Source of the DNA: Flavobacteria bacterium BAL38
GTDB lineage: Bacteria; Bacteroidota; Bacteroidia; Flavobacteriales; Flavobacteriaceae
Direction of reading: 5' to 3'
Assembly (NCBI GenBank): GCA_000169355.1
Contig: AAXX01000004.1
Location: 1-64,000, forward strand
DNA length: 64,000 nt
The notes beneath the pieces are model-generated. The model was not told the DNA's origin, searched no databases, and saw only the letters and a list, made by a program, of their open reading frames with translations. A program made the translations under genes and the position numbers. Below, in pieces: positions 37,229 to 46,539 of this stretch (position 1 is the first letter of the stretch; each line of letters opens with the position of its first letter).

Positions 37229-40144
37229 ATGCGACATTTTTTTATACTATTTTTTTCAATAGTTTCAATATCTATATCCTTCTCTCAAAACACTTCATTA
37301 TCTGAGGTAAATTCAAAAGAAATTGCTCAAAAAATATGGGTTGATAGTGTTTATAATCAATTTTCATTTGAAGAAAAAGTCGGACAACTGTTTATGGTGG
37401 CCGCTTATTCTAATAAAGACGAAGCTCATAATAAATCCATCGATAAATTAGTTGAAGAGTATAAAATTGGAGGTTTAATATTTTTTCAAGGCGGTCCAGT
37501 TCGTCAAGCTACTTTAACCAATAGATATCAATCAAAAGCTAAAGTGCCATTATTTGTTGGAATTGATGCAGAGTGGGGATTGAGTATGCGTTTAGATTCT
37601 ACTTATCGTTATCCTTGGAACATGACATTAGGTGCTGTTCAAGATATGAAATTGATTGAGAAAGCCGGAAATCAAATGGCAAAACAATCAAAAAGAATGG
37701 GGATTCATTTTAATTTTGCTCCAGTGGTAGACATCAACACCAATCCTAAAAACCCGATAATTGGAAATCGTTCATTTGGAGAAACTAAAGATAATGTTAC
37801 TGTAAGAGCATTGGCTCTTATGAAAGGATTACAAGACGAAGGAGTTTTTGCAACTGCAAAGCATTTTCCTGGTCATGGCGATACTTCAACCGATTCTCAT
37901 CATACTTTACCTGTAGTAAATTTTGATAGAAAACGATTAAATGAAGTAGAATTGTTTCCATATAAAGAACTAATTAAAAATGGATTATCGAGTATTATGG
38001 TGGCGCATTTAAATGTACCAAGTTTAGAACCTCGAAAAAATTATCCTACTTCAATTTCATATGCTGTTGTAACCGATTTATTAAAAAAAGAATTAAATTT
38101 TGAAGGTTTAATTTTTACGGATGCATTAAATATGAAAGGTGCAAGTAATTTTAAAAAGCCAGGTGATATTGATTTAGAAGCTTTTTTAGCAGGAAATGAT
38201 GTTTTGCTATTTGCCGAAAATGTTCCGGTAGCTATTAAAAAATTTAAAGAAGCTTTTGATAAAGGAATTATTACTGAAGAACGCTTAATGTATTCGGTAA
38301 AGAAAATTTTAATTTATAAATACAAAGCCAATTTAAACAACTATCAACCAATCGTTTTGGATAATTTATACAAAGATTTGAATGCAATTGAATTTGATGC
38401 TTTAAATTATAAACTTTATGAAAATGCAATAACTGTTATAAAAAATCATGATAAGTTAATTCCGATTCGAGATATTGAAAAAGAAAAAATTGCCTATATA
38501 AAATTAGGAAATGACACTTCAGATACGTTTTTGGCTAATTTGAGAAATTATGCTTCTATAACTGAAATTTCAAATAAAAATTTAGATTCTGTTTTAGTTC
38601 AATTACAAGATTTTACGAAAGTAATTATAGGTTATCACAAACAAGATGGTGCGTGGAGAAATCACAATTTGAACTTCAAAGAAATGCTTTGGATTAATCA
38701 AATTGCAAAACAAAACGACGTTATTTTAACCTGTTTTACAAAACCTTACTCGTTAACAAACTTAAAAAACTTTGAAGAAATTGAAACAATTATTGTAGCG
38801 TATCAAAATAACGATATAGCACAAACGATTGCACCTCAAATTATTTTTGGTGCCATGGGAGCAAAGGGAAAATTACCTGTTTCTATAGATGATGAATTTA
38901 AAGTTAATGAAGGAATTGAAACACTAGAAGTGAAGCGTTTAGGATTTGAAATTCCTGAAAATGTAGGTATGAATTCGAAAATTTTAACTAAAATAGATTC
39001 GATTGCTAACTATGCCATTTCTAAGAAAATGACACCTGGAATACAGGTTGTTGTAGCCAGAAAAGGAAAGGTAATTTATCAAAAATCATTCGGAAATCAT
39101 ACTTATGAAGCTACTCAAAAAGTAAACAATACAGATGTTTATGATATTGCATCTTTAACAAAAATTGTGGCTACATTGCCAAATATAATGCAAGAGTTTG
39201 ATCAAGGACATTTGACTTTAGATACTAAGTTAAAAACAATGTTGCCTGCTTCTAAAAATTCAAATAAAGCCAATGCCACTGTTTTAGATATGTTAACGCA
39301 TCAAGCCCGTTTTCAACCTTGGATTCCATTTTATAAAGCAACTTTAGATAGCTTAAATAGACCGAGTACTCATTTTTATAGAAGCGAATTTTCTGATGAG
39401 TTTCCTATTCATGTTGCCGATAATTTGTTTTTAAAGAAAGGATATAACGATACCATTATTAAAACTATTATAGAAAGTGAATTATTGCCTAAAAAGCAAT
39501 ACAAATACAGCGATTTTACTTTTATTCTATTTAAAGAATATTTAGAATTACATCATAAAAAATCTCTTGAATATTTGGCTCAAACTAACTTTTACGAGCC
39601 ACTTGGAGCCAGTTCTATTATGTATAATCCGTTAAGAAAAATGAATGCAAATAGAATTATTCCAACTGAAAATGATACTTATTTTAGACATCAGTTAGTG
39701 CAAGGTTATGTGCATGATATGGCTGCTGCAATGCAAGGAGGAATTTCGGGTCATGCTGGTTTATTTGCAAATGCTTTAGATGTTGCAAAAATTATGCAAA
39801 TGTATCTTCAAAAAGGAACCTACGGAGGTCGAACTTATATTACAGAAAATACTTTTAATAAATTTAATACGTGTTATTTCTGTAAAGAAGGAAATAGAAG
39901 AGGAGTAGGGTTTGATAAACCACAATTAGGAAATGAAGGACCAACGTGTGGTTGTGTCTCGTTAACTAGTTTTGGTCATACTGGATTTACAGGAACCATG
40001 ACTTGGGCAGACCCAGAAAAAGAAATTGTGTATGTTTTCTTATCAAATAGAACCTATCCTGATTCTAATGCGAGTAATAAGTTATCTAAAGAAAACATTA
40101 GAGAAAACATTCAAAAAGTAATTTACGAAGCTATAATTGAATAA
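37229..40144 (+). CDS. Two-domain NagZ-like glycosidase / serine beta-lactamase-like hydrolase
   Basis: 971 residues. A signal peptide (to about residue 20) precedes a GH3 domain (about 35-365). KHFPGHGDTSTDSHH (211-225) carries the Asp-His dyad loop of NagZ enzymes, and the nucleophile is Asp298 in IFTDALNMKGA. A GH3 C-terminal-type domain follows (about 380-590). The last part (about 600-965) is a serine beta-lactamase/esterase-like domain with Ser642-x-x-Lys645 in IASLTKI, a YSD motif and HTGFTG. GH3 NagZ removes N-acetylglucosamine from muropeptides; the second domain could trim or sense peptides or esters. Such fusions are known in Bacteroidota, but the substrate of the second domain is not established. 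The signal peptide places it outside the cytoplasm, unlike Gram-negative NagZ. Confidence 0.9.
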   Translation: MRHFFILFFSIVSISISFSQNTSLSEVNSKEIAQKIWVDSVYNQFSFEEKVGQLFMVAAYSNKDEAHNKSIDKLVEEYKIGGLIFFQGGPVRQATLTNRYQSKAKVPLFVGIDAEWGLSMRLDSTYRYPWNMTLGAVQDMKLIEKAGNQMAKQSKRMGIHFNFAPVVDINTNPKNPIIGNRSFGETKDNVTVRALALMKGLQDEGVFATAKHFPGHGDTSTDSHHTLPVVNFDRKRLNEVELFPYKELIKNGLSSIMVAHLNVPSLEPRKNYPTSISYAVVTDLLKKELNFEGLIFTDALNMKGASNFKKPGDIDLEAFLAGNDVLLFAENVPVAIKKFKEAFDKGIITEERLMYSVKKILIYKYKANLNNYQPIVLDNLYKDLNAIEFDALNYKLYENAITVIKNHDKLIPIRDIEKEKIAYIKLGNDTSDTFLANLRNYASITEISNKNLDSVLVQLQDFTKVIIGYHKQDGAWRNHNLNFKEMLWINQIAKQNDVILTCFTKPYSLTNLKNFEEIETIIVAYQNNDIAQTIAPQIIFGAMGAKGKLPVSIDDEFKVNEGIETLEVKRLGFEIPENVGMNSKILTKIDSIANYAISKKMTPGIQVVVARKGKVIYQKSFGNHTYEATQKVNNTDVYDIASLTKIVATLPNIMQEFDQGHLTLDTKLKTMLPASKNSNKANATVLDMLTHQARFQPWIPFYKATLDSLNRPSTHFYRSEFSDEFPIHVADNLFLKKGYNDTIIKTIIESELLPKKQYKYSDFTFILFKEYLELHHKKSLEYLAQTNFYEPLGASSIMYNPLRKMNANRIIPTENDTYFRHQLVQGYVHDMAAAMQGGISGHAGLFANALDVAKIMQMYLQKGTYGGRTYITENTFNKFNTCYFCKEGNRRGVGFDKPQLGNEGPTCGCVSLTSFGHTGFTGTMTWADPEKEIVYVFLSNRTYPDSNASNKLSKENIRENIQKVIYEAIIE

Positions 40145-40146
40145 CT

Positions 40147-40602
40147 ATGACATCACAAGCAATTACAGTAGATCAATACATCAACGAAGCTCCTGCAGAT
40201 AGGAGAGAAGCGTTGCAAATATTAAGAAATGTAATTTTAGAGAACCTTCCTGAAGGCTTTCAAGAATGTATTAGTTATGGAATGGTTGGATACGTTGTGC
40301 CGCATTCTATTTACCCAAAAGGTTATCACTGTTCACCAGAATTACCTTTACCATTTATGAGTTTTGCTAGTCAAAAAAACAGCATCAACTTTTATCATAT
40401 GGGAATTTATGCTCAACCTGATTTATACGATTGGTTTATTTCGGAATATCCAAAATATTCTAAACAAAAACTAGATATAGGAAAAAGTTGCATACGAATT
40501 AAAAAGCCTGAAAATATTCCGTTTGAATTGATTGGTGAACTAGTAAAAAAAATCACAGTAGCCGATTGGATTGATACATACGAAGCGGCTTTTAAAAAAT
40601 AA
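40147..40602 (+). CDS. DUF1801 domain protein
   Basis: 151 residues, soluble. Typical DUF1801 features are VDQYINEAPADRREALQILRNVI at the start, PEGFQECISYGMVGYVVP and YPKYSKQKLDIGKSCIRIKKPENIP. The fold is like YdhG/FrataxinC-type small proteins; biochemical function is unknown, although some relatives are tied to iron or stress. It starts 2 bp after the glycosidase fusion, indicating cotranscription, and lies 65 bp before bshA. Confidence 0.88.
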   Translation: MTSQAITVDQYINEAPADRREALQILRNVILENLPEGFQECISYGMVGYVVPHSIYPKGYHCSPELPLPFMSFASQKNSINFYHMGIYAQPDLYDWFISEYPKYSKQKLDIGKSCIRIKKPENIPFELIGELVKKITVADWIDTYEAAFKK

Positions 40603-40667
40603 TTTTTAACAAATGTTTTAGAGTTGCCAATTTTATAAATGGTAATTTTATTTCAAAATTAACTTAA

Positions 40668-41798
40668 ATGAAAATTGCTATAGTTTGTTACCCTACGTTT
40701 GGAGGAAGTGGAGTTGTGGCAACCGAACTTGGTTTAGAATTAGCCAAAAGAGGTCACGAAATTCATTTCATTACATATAGCCAACCTGTTCGTTTGGCTT
40801 TATTGAATCCGAATGTACATTATCATGAAGTGCACGTTCCCGAATATCCATTATTTCATTATCAGCCTTATGAATTAGCCCTTTCGAGTAAGCTAGTAGA
40901 TATGGTGAAATTGTATAAAATAGATGTGCTACATGTTCATTATGCTATTCCGCATGCCTATGCAGGTTATATGGCAAAGCAAATGTTAGCCGACGAAGGA
41001 ATACACATTCCTATGGTAACCACACTTCACGGAACCGATATTACATTAGTTGGAAATCATCCTTTTTATAAGCCAGCAGTAAGTTTTAGTATCAATAAAT
41101 CAGATATAGTAACAAGTGTATCTCAAAGTTTAAAAGATGATACGTATCGTTTATTTGATATTAAAAATGATATTGAAGTTATTCCAAACTTTATTGAATT
41201 AAATAAAGAGGAAATAAATGTAAATATTCCGTGTCATCGTTCTTTAATGGCATCTGAAAATGAAAAAATTATTACCCATATTTCAAATTTCAGAAAAGTA
41301 AAACGAATTGAAGATATTGTTAGAATATTTTTTGAAATCCAAAAAGAAGTTCCTTCAAAATTAATGATGGTTGGAGAAGGACCAGAAAAAGAAAATGCGG
41401 AATATTTATGCGAACAATTAGGTATTCAAAATAAAGTAATTTTCTTTGGAAATAGTAATGAAATAGATAAGATTTTATGTTTCTCTGATTTGTTTTTACT
41501 TCCTTCAGAAACCGAAAGTTTTGGTCTTGCAGCGCTTGAAGCTATGGCTTGTGGGGTTCCTGTAATTTCTAGTAATTCAGGTGGATTACCAGAAGTAAAT
41601 AAAGATGGTTTTTCGGGTTATTTAAGTAATGTTGGCGATGTAGCTAAAATGAGTTCAGATGCTATTGCTTTACTTAAAGATGAAACCAAATTAGCTCAGT
41701 TTAAAGTAAATGCTTTAGCAACAGCTAAACTTTTTGATATTCAAAACATATTACCTTTATATGAACAAGTGTATTTTAAAGCTTTAAATTCGAAATAA
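40668..41798 (+). CDS. bshA: N-acetyl-alpha-D-glucosaminyl L-malate synthase (bacillithiol synthesis)
   Basis: 376 residues, a GT4-family glycosyltransferase. BshA joins UDP-GlcNAc and L-malate in the first step of bacillithiol synthesis. The N-terminus MKIAIVCYPTFGGSGVVATELGLELAKRGHEIHF is distinctive for BshA, as are HVHYAIPHAYAGYMAK and TTLHGTDITLVG. The GT4 donor site is seen in VGEGPEK and SETESFGLAALEAMACGVPVI (E-x7-E). Bacillithiol is the low-molecular-weight thiol of many Bacteroidota. bshB and bshC are not in the window. Its stop overlaps the start of the following lipoprotein gene by 1 bp. Confidence 0.94.
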   Translation: MKIAIVCYPTFGGSGVVATELGLELAKRGHEIHFITYSQPVRLALLNPNVHYHEVHVPEYPLFHYQPYELALSSKLVDMVKLYKIDVLHVHYAIPHAYAGYMAKQMLADEGIHIPMVTTLHGTDITLVGNHPFYKPAVSFSINKSDIVTSVSQSLKDDTYRLFDIKNDIEVIPNFIELNKEEINVNIPCHRSLMASENEKIITHISNFRKVKRIEDIVRIFFEIQKEVPSKLMMVGEGPEKENAEYLCEQLGIQNKVIFFGNSNEIDKILCFSDLFLLPSETESFGLAALEAMACGVPVISSNSGGLPEVNKDGFSGYLSNVGDVAKMSSDAIALLKDETKLAQFKVNALATAKLFDIQNILPLYEQVYFKALNSK

Positions 41799-42223
41799 TG
41801 ATCAAAATTTTACCTTTTTTGTTTTTAATAATTTCATGTAGTCCGCCTAAAAAAATTATGGATACCACTTTTACTATTATTTATAATAACCAAATAGGTG
41901 GTTCTGAAAAAGCCGGACATATGGTAATTCAAGATAATGAATCGTATATTCAATTTATCGAATCTTTAAAATTAGAAGAAACTCAATTTGCTAATTTTTT
42001 AAAAGTTGATTTTAAAAAGAAAAACATATTGGTTTTAAATCAAGGTCAGAAAAATTCGGGTGGTTATGAAATTACTATCGAATCTATTGTAAATGATAAT
42101 GATACAATTATTGTAAAGAAGAAAGAAACAGGACCTAAAAAAGGAGAAATGGCTACATCAGTAATTACTACTCCGTATTGTATTGCGTTAATTCCTAAAG
42201 GAAATAAAATAATTGTTGAATAA
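41798..42223 (+). CDS. PrcB C-terminal-domain-like lipoprotein
   Basis: 141 residues. A lipoprotein signal ends at the lipobox LIISC (Cys14). The mature part has KNSGGYEITIESIVNDND and VKKKETGPKKGEMATSVITTPYCIALIPK, which match the PrcB C-terminal domain family (protease-complex-inhibitor-like, PF14343) in strand pattern and in the T/P-Y-C/V-I-A block. PrcB was first described in Treponema as a partner of the PrtP (dentilisin) protease. Here no protease is next to it; it shares a TAATG overlap with bshA, so translational coupling is likely. Function here is unknown. Confidence 0.75.
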   Translation: MIKILPFLFLIISCSPPKKIMDTTFTIIYNNQIGGSEKAGHMVIQDNESYIQFIESLKLEETQFANFLKVDFKKKNILVLNQGQKNSGGYEITIESIVNDNDTIIVKKKETGPKKGEMATSVITTPYCIALIPKGNKIIVE

Positions 42224-42224
42224 A

Positions 42225-42252
42225 AAAAGTCCCAATTTAATTGGGACTTTTG
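42225..42252. terminator. Bidirectional terminator between convergent genes
   Basis: Arms AGTCCCAAT and ATTGGGACT around a short loop, flanked by A's on the left and T's on the right, sit between the lipoprotein gene and a minus-strand barrel gene, so both transcripts can end here. Confidence 0.85.
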
Positions 42253-42260
42253 AATTATAA

Positions 42261-42755
42261 TTAAAATCTGTATCTGATTCCTAAAGCAATATCAGGACCA
42301 AATCCGTCTCTAAAATCAGCATAATCTCCACCAAAATATAATTCTGGTCTAAAATCTAATGATAATTGGATTGGAGCTTCTTGAAAATTATATTCAATAC
42401 CAATATCTCCGGCACCTAATATAAAACTTCCGCTATCTTTAAATCCGTCATTGTTAACGCTCCAGCTTCCTATACCACCACCAACACCAGCATACCAATT
42501 AAAACCACCATCAATATTCCATACCCATTGGTATAAACCTACGATTTTAAAAGCATCAACATCTTTACTGTTTCTCCATCCTAAATCTACTTCTAAACGA
42601 TTGTTAGACCCCATTCCTCGTTGGTAAGAAATTTCTCCTCCAAAACCATCGTTATCACCTAAACGTAATCCTAATGCGTTTTTAGATATGTCCTGTGCTT
42701 GTGTGCTGAATGCTAAACCTAATAGCATAACAGCTGATAAAATTAATTTCTTCAT
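42261..42755 (-). CDS. Small outer-membrane beta-barrel protein
   Basis: 164 residues. The signal peptide MKKLILSAVMLLGLAFSTQAQ is followed by eight amphipathic strands with Gly/Asn turns (ALGLRLGDNDGFGGEISYQRGM, RLEVDLGWRN, WNIDGGFNWYAGVGGGIGSW, IQLSLDFRPELYFGG) and a C-terminal strand ending IALGIRYRF. The final phenylalanine is the usual BAM recognition residue. It resembles the OmpW/OmpX-size porin-like or sensor barrels. No specific substrate can be named. Confidence 0.82.
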   Translation of the reverse strand: MKKLILSAVMLLGLAFSTQAQDISKNALGLRLGDNDGFGGEISYQRGMGSNNRLEVDLGWRNSKDVDAFKIVGLYQWVWNIDGGFNWYAGVGGGIGSWSVNNDGFKDSGSFILGAGDIGIEYNFQEAPIQLSLDFRPELYFGGDYADFRDGFGPDIALGIRYRF

Positions 42756-42770
42756 GTTTAAAAATTTTTA

Positions 42771-42778
42771 CAAATATA
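42771..42778 (-). promoter_or_regulatory. -7 element of the small barrel gene
   Basis: The minus-strand sequence TATATTTG is a perfect TAnnTTTG box about 16 bp upstream of the ATG at 42755. No convincing -33 TTTG is at the right distance. Confidence 0.45.
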
Positions 42779-42927
42779 GCCTTTTATTTACAAGATTTAT
42801 GCCAAAACTATCAATTAGAAAAAGCTTTAAAAACTTTTAAAGTAATAAAAGAAGATGCGTTGTTGATAGATTGATGTAATTATAATCTATCATCCTATTA
42901 GCGAGAATAACATTTAGTATTTTAAGA

Positions 42928-43734
42928 CTAATTAATTACATAAGTGTCTAAAAATTCATCTTGTGTTTGTGTATCGGTTTCAGGCACAAGTAATTCATTT
43001 GCAATAAAACTGCTAATTGTATATGAAGTAACGGTATTTCCATAAACAACACCAATTCCATCTGCTAAATATAAAGTAGAAATTAATACATCTTGTGGCG
43101 CTAAAGCCGTGATTGTTTGAGGCGATCCTAAAACCGTGATAACTGTAGTTACATTTAAGTTTAATTTTATTTTAGTAGATTTTACATTTGTATAAATAGT
43201 TCCATCTGGAGAAGTAAAAGTAGAAAGCGTTTCTCCTCCAAAAGTTTGTAAAGAATAATTTATAGATAAAGGATAACCATTAACAGTTTCATTTATAGTT
43301 CCAGCTTTTGGTGAAGCGTTTAAAGTTTGATTATTTGAAGCATTTTTATCAAAAATAATAAAATCATTTAACGATAAATCTATTGTAAAAGGAAGTGTTT
43401 GATTGGCTGCAATTGCTAAATCCCCTGTTAACAATAATTTACCATTTGATTCTCTTAGTGAATTATTTCTGAGTGTTGATGAATAAAATCCAGTTGCAAC
43501 ATCATTTTTTGTTTTAAATACTTTGTAAGTATTGTTATTTATTGTGTTTTCACTATCAATAAATAATGAATCTCTACTTATTCCAGTTTGTGATTCTACA
43601 TCATAAGTCCAATAGTTACCTATTGCTAAAGGAGTTGAAAAAGTAGTAGCGCTTCCTGAATTAGAATCATCGCTAGAACAAGAGTATAAAATAGTAATTA
43701 AAAGTAGAACTAGTAGGGAACTTATTTTTTTCAT
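42928..43734 (-). CDS. Predicted lipoprotein, unknown function
   Basis: 268 residues. A lipoprotein signal ends at LYSC (Cys19), followed by an acidic/Ser tether (SSDDSNSGSATT). The mature region is beta-rich (AIGNYWTYDVESQ, GFYSSTLRNNSLRESNGKLLLTGDL, SLQTFGGETLSTFTSPDGTIYTNVKSTKIKLNL) with few Cys. The phrase NYWTYDVES is frequent in flavobacterial surface lipoproteins of unknown role. It has a 172-bp gap on its 3' side and is divergent from aroC. Confidence 0.75.
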   Translation of the reverse strand: MKKISSLLVLLLITILYSCSSDDSNSGSATTFSTPLAIGNYWTYDVESQTGISRDSLFIDSENTINNNTYKVFKTKNDVATGFYSSTLRNNSLRESNGKLLLTGDLAIAANQTLPFTIDLSLNDFIIFDKNASNNQTLNASPKAGTINETVNGYPLSINYSLQTFGGETLSTFTSPDGTIYTNVKSTKIKLNLNVTTVITVLGSPQTITALAPQDVLISTLYLADGIGVVYGNTVTSYTISSFIANELLVPETDTQTQDEFLDTYVIN

Positions 43735-43823
43735 TTTTTTATTTTTGGAATACGCTAATATATAAAAGTATTTAGTAACTATTTAATATAGACTTAAAAA
43801 GTTTAATAATAACTCAAAAACAT

Positions 43824-43831
43824 TAACTTTG
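43824..43831 (+). promoter_or_regulatory. -7 element of the aroC promoter
   Basis: TAACTTTG matches TAnnTTTG exactly. Transcription would start near 43838, downstream of the earliest possible in-frame start at 43833, which supports translation from the ATG at 43866. Confidence 0.5.
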
Positions 43832-43865
43832 TGTGTATTATAAGAATTATTTAAAATCAACTGTA

Positions 43866-44927
43866 ATGTCGGGAAATACTTTCGGGAAATTATTAAAATT
43901 AACCACTTTTGGTGAATCGCACGGAGAAGCTTTAGGTGGTATTATAGACGGATGTCCTGCAGGAATATCATTAGATTTTGATTTTATTCGAAATGAAATG
44001 CAAAGAAGAAAACCGGGTCAATCTGCTATTGTTACACAAAGAAAAGAAGAAGATCAGGTGCAGTTTTTATCTGGAATTTTTGAAGGAAAAACTACAGGAA
44101 CTTCCATTGGTTTTGTTATCCCAAATACAAATCAAAAATCTGACGATTATACGCATATAAAAGAAACATATCGACCAAGTCATGCTGATTATGTTTATGA
44201 ACAAAAGTATGGGATTAGAGATTACAGAGGTGGAGGAAGAAGTTCAGCTCGAGAAACAGCTAGTAGAGTAGTAGCCGGTGCAATTGCAAAGCAAATTATT
44301 CCATCTATAAAAATTAACGCATTTGTTTCATCGGTAGGAGAAATTTATATAGATAAACCCTATCAAGAATTAGATTTTTCTAAAACAGAAAGTAATGCAG
44401 TTAGATGTCCGGATAGTGCATCAGCCGAACGTATGGAAGCGCTAATTAAAGAGATAAAAAAACAAGGTGATACAATAGGAGGAACCATAACTTGTGTTAT
44501 TCAAAATGTGCCAATAGGATTGGGCGAACCCGTTTTTGATAAATTACATGCCGAATTAGGAAAAGCAATGTTATCTATAAATGCTGTTAAAGGATTTGAA
44601 TTTGGTAGTGGATTTTGTGGTGCTAAAATGAAAGGAAGTGATCATAACGATTTATTTAATTCTGATGGCACAACCAAAACAAATCTTTCTGGAGGAATTC
44701 AAGGTGGCATTTCAAACGGAATGGATATTTACTTTAGAGTAGCTTTTAAACCAGTAGCAACATTATTACAAAAACAAGAAGTTTTAAATAATAAAGGTGA
44801 AATTATAGAACAACAAGGTAAAGGCCGTCATGATCCTTGCGTTGTTCCAAGAGCTGTTCCTATTGTAGAAGCAATGGCAGCATTGGTTTTGGCCGATTAT
44901 TTTTTACAAAACAAAGTTTATTTATAA
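43866..44927 (+). CDS. aroC: Chorismate synthase
   Basis: 353 residues from the ATG at 43866; the frame opens 11 codons earlier but [20 protein letters not shown] is the family start and the promoter leaves no room for the longer form. It converts EPSP to chorismate using reduced FMN, the last common step to aromatic amino acids. [41 protein letters not shown], and [18 protein letters not shown] are all intact. It is a single gene; no other shikimate gene is nearby. It converges with the following minus-strand gene with 19 bp between them. Confidence 0.96.
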   Translation: MSGNTFGKLLKLTTFGESHGEALGGIIDGCPAGISLDFDFIRNEMQRRKPGQSAIVTQRKEEDQVQFLSGIFEGKTTGTSIGFVIPNTNQKSDDYTHIKETYRPSHADYVYEQKYGIRDYRGGGRSSARETASRVVAGAIAKQIIPSIKINAFVSSVGEIYIDKPYQELDFSKTESNAVRCPDSASAERMEALIKEIKKQGDTIGGTITCVIQNVPIGLGEPVFDKLHAELGKAMLSINAVKGFEFGSGFCGAKMKGSDHNDLFNSDGTTKTNLSGGIQGGISNGMDIYFRVAFKPVATLLQKQEVLNNKGEIIEQQGKGRHDPCVVPRAVPIVEAMAALVLADYFLQNKVYL

Positions 44928-44946
44928 TGTATTATACAAAATAAAG

Positions 44947-46428
44947 TTATTGAGGATTGGTTTTAGAAACTAAATAATTCATGTAAATCTTGTTTGAAAT
45001 ATTGTCTTCTAAAATTTCTTTTTTTATGATTTTCTTATAGGTGTTTTTAAATTCAATAGTTTCGTTTTTTGAATAGGGATTTTCAGAAATTTGAATCATT
45101 AATTCAATAATTTTTTTCTCAATATAATTTAATTTGAACACTTTTTTATACTTTTTATTGAATGCATTATAATTATGAAGAACTAATTTGTAATTTTTTA
45201 ATTCATAATGAATAATCATATTTAAAATCTCAGTTTTTATGAATGATTTTGGTCGTTCATCTAGTTTAAATTCGTTTAAAATTAAGTTTACATACTTTAA
45301 ACTTTGAGATAAATTTTTATTAATAAGATGAATGCAAGCAAATTGATAATAGATTCCAATGAAATAATACGGTTCTATATTGTACTTGTTTTCTTTTAAA
45401 GATTTTATAACAATTTGCATTATTTTCGTTCCTTCTTCAAAATTATTATTAAAGATTAAGAATTCTAATTCAGAGTGATGTGTATGGAAAAATATACGCT
45501 CTTTTGCAACGTTCTTTTGAAAATCTAAAATATTCTCAAAACTACGTAAAGCTTCAATTTTATTGTGAAATGTAATATCGTCACTCTTTTTATAAATATC
45601 AATAATTCTAGTGTAAACAGAAATATAATCTAAAGGATTTTCTTCTTTATAAAAAGGATTAAGATCAAAGACTTCAATGGTTTTTTCTAAATTAATGGTT
45701 TCTTTATCTTTATCTTGTAGAATATTAAAATAATTTGCAATAGTTAAAAAATAAAATATTTTCGATTGAACAGAATGGAGTTCAAATCCATCTCTTTTAA
45801 AAATAGGATTCCCTATAATAGAATCAAATTCTTCAATAATTTTATCAAAAGGCATTTTACCTACATTATTTTTTAAAAAGTAGCTATGATAATATAAATC
45901 CGTAATTTCTCTATTCTCTATGATATAGTTAAAATAGGAGTCAATTTTTTCATTTACCGACATAGCTCCATAAAATCCTTTAGAATATCCCATACATTTT
46001 TTTTCCCAGTTGAGAAGTTCTAAAATAAGAATTTCGTTTTCATTTTTAAGACTTAGTTTTTTGGCTTTTCTAATGATCTTTAAACATTCGTCATACAAAC
46101 CTTTATAAAATAAAATTTCTACTGATTTTATATGATTTTGAAGTTTTAAACTTATAGTTTTATCATGATGAAATTCATTTAATGATCTAAGAATTATTTT
46201 GTTTAAATAATTTATATCATATGAAATGTTTTTATCAGAATAATCTTGTTCTTTTACATGTTTTTTTAACGTTTCTTCATTAATTATATCATTAATATTA
46301 ATAATGTTAAAAAGTAGTAGGTATTTATTCTGACTTCCAAAAATATTTTTATTAATAAATATTTTAAAGTATCTTTTTTCGTTCATAGACATTGATTCTA
46401 TGATTTTTTTACATTCTTCTATGATCAT
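44947..46428 (-). CDS. Unrecognised helical protein divergent from the surface-protein block
   Basis: 493 residues, lysine-, glutamate- and isoleucine-rich, with no signal peptide, so presumably cytoplasmic. It starts MIIEECKKIIESMSMNEKRYFKIFINKN and continues as many short alpha-helices with TPR-like spacing (KSVEILFYKGLYDECLKIIRKAKKL, YYFIGIYYQFACIHLINKNLSQSLKYVNLILNEF). No HTH, kinase or other catalytic motif is visible. I do not recognise the family; similar TPR-like proteins appear beside surface-protein genes in flavobacteria, from memory and uncertain. Its base composition is even more AT-rich than its neighbours. The 111-bp gap to the next gene is shared, so the two may be coregulated. 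Confidence 0.72.
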   Translation of the reverse strand: MIIEECKKIIESMSMNEKRYFKIFINKNIFGSQNKYLLLFNIININDIINEETLKKHVKEQDYSDKNISYDINYLNKIILRSLNEFHHDKTISLKLQNHIKSVEILFYKGLYDECLKIIRKAKKLSLKNENEILILELLNWEKKCMGYSKGFYGAMSVNEKIDSYFNYIIENREITDLYYHSYFLKNNVGKMPFDKIIEEFDSIIGNPIFKRDGFELHSVQSKIFYFLTIANYFNILQDKDKETINLEKTIEVFDLNPFYKEENPLDYISVYTRIIDIYKKSDDITFHNKIEALRSFENILDFQKNVAKERIFFHTHHSELEFLIFNNNFEEGTKIMQIVIKSLKENKYNIEPYYFIGIYYQFACIHLINKNLSQSLKYVNLILNEFKLDERPKSFIKTEILNMIIHYELKNYKLVLHNYNAFNKKYKKVFKLNYIEKKIIELMIQISENPYSKNETIEFKNTYKKIIKKEILEDNISNKIYMNYLVSKTNPQ

Positions 46429-46491
46429 ATAGTGTATATTCTAAAGTCCAAAAATAAGGTTTTTTTTCAATACTACTTAGTTTTTTTTATT

Positions 46492-46499
46492 TACTTTTG
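46492..46499 (+). promoter_or_regulatory. -7 element before the beta-helix surface protein
   Basis: TACTTTTG matches TAnnTTTG and lies 40 bp before the ATG at 46540. The expected -33 region is only a T-rich run, so the promoter is not complete on sequence grounds. Confidence 0.42.
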
Positions 46500-46539
46500 A
46501 AAAATTGATTAATAAATAGTTAAATAATCATTAAAATAT

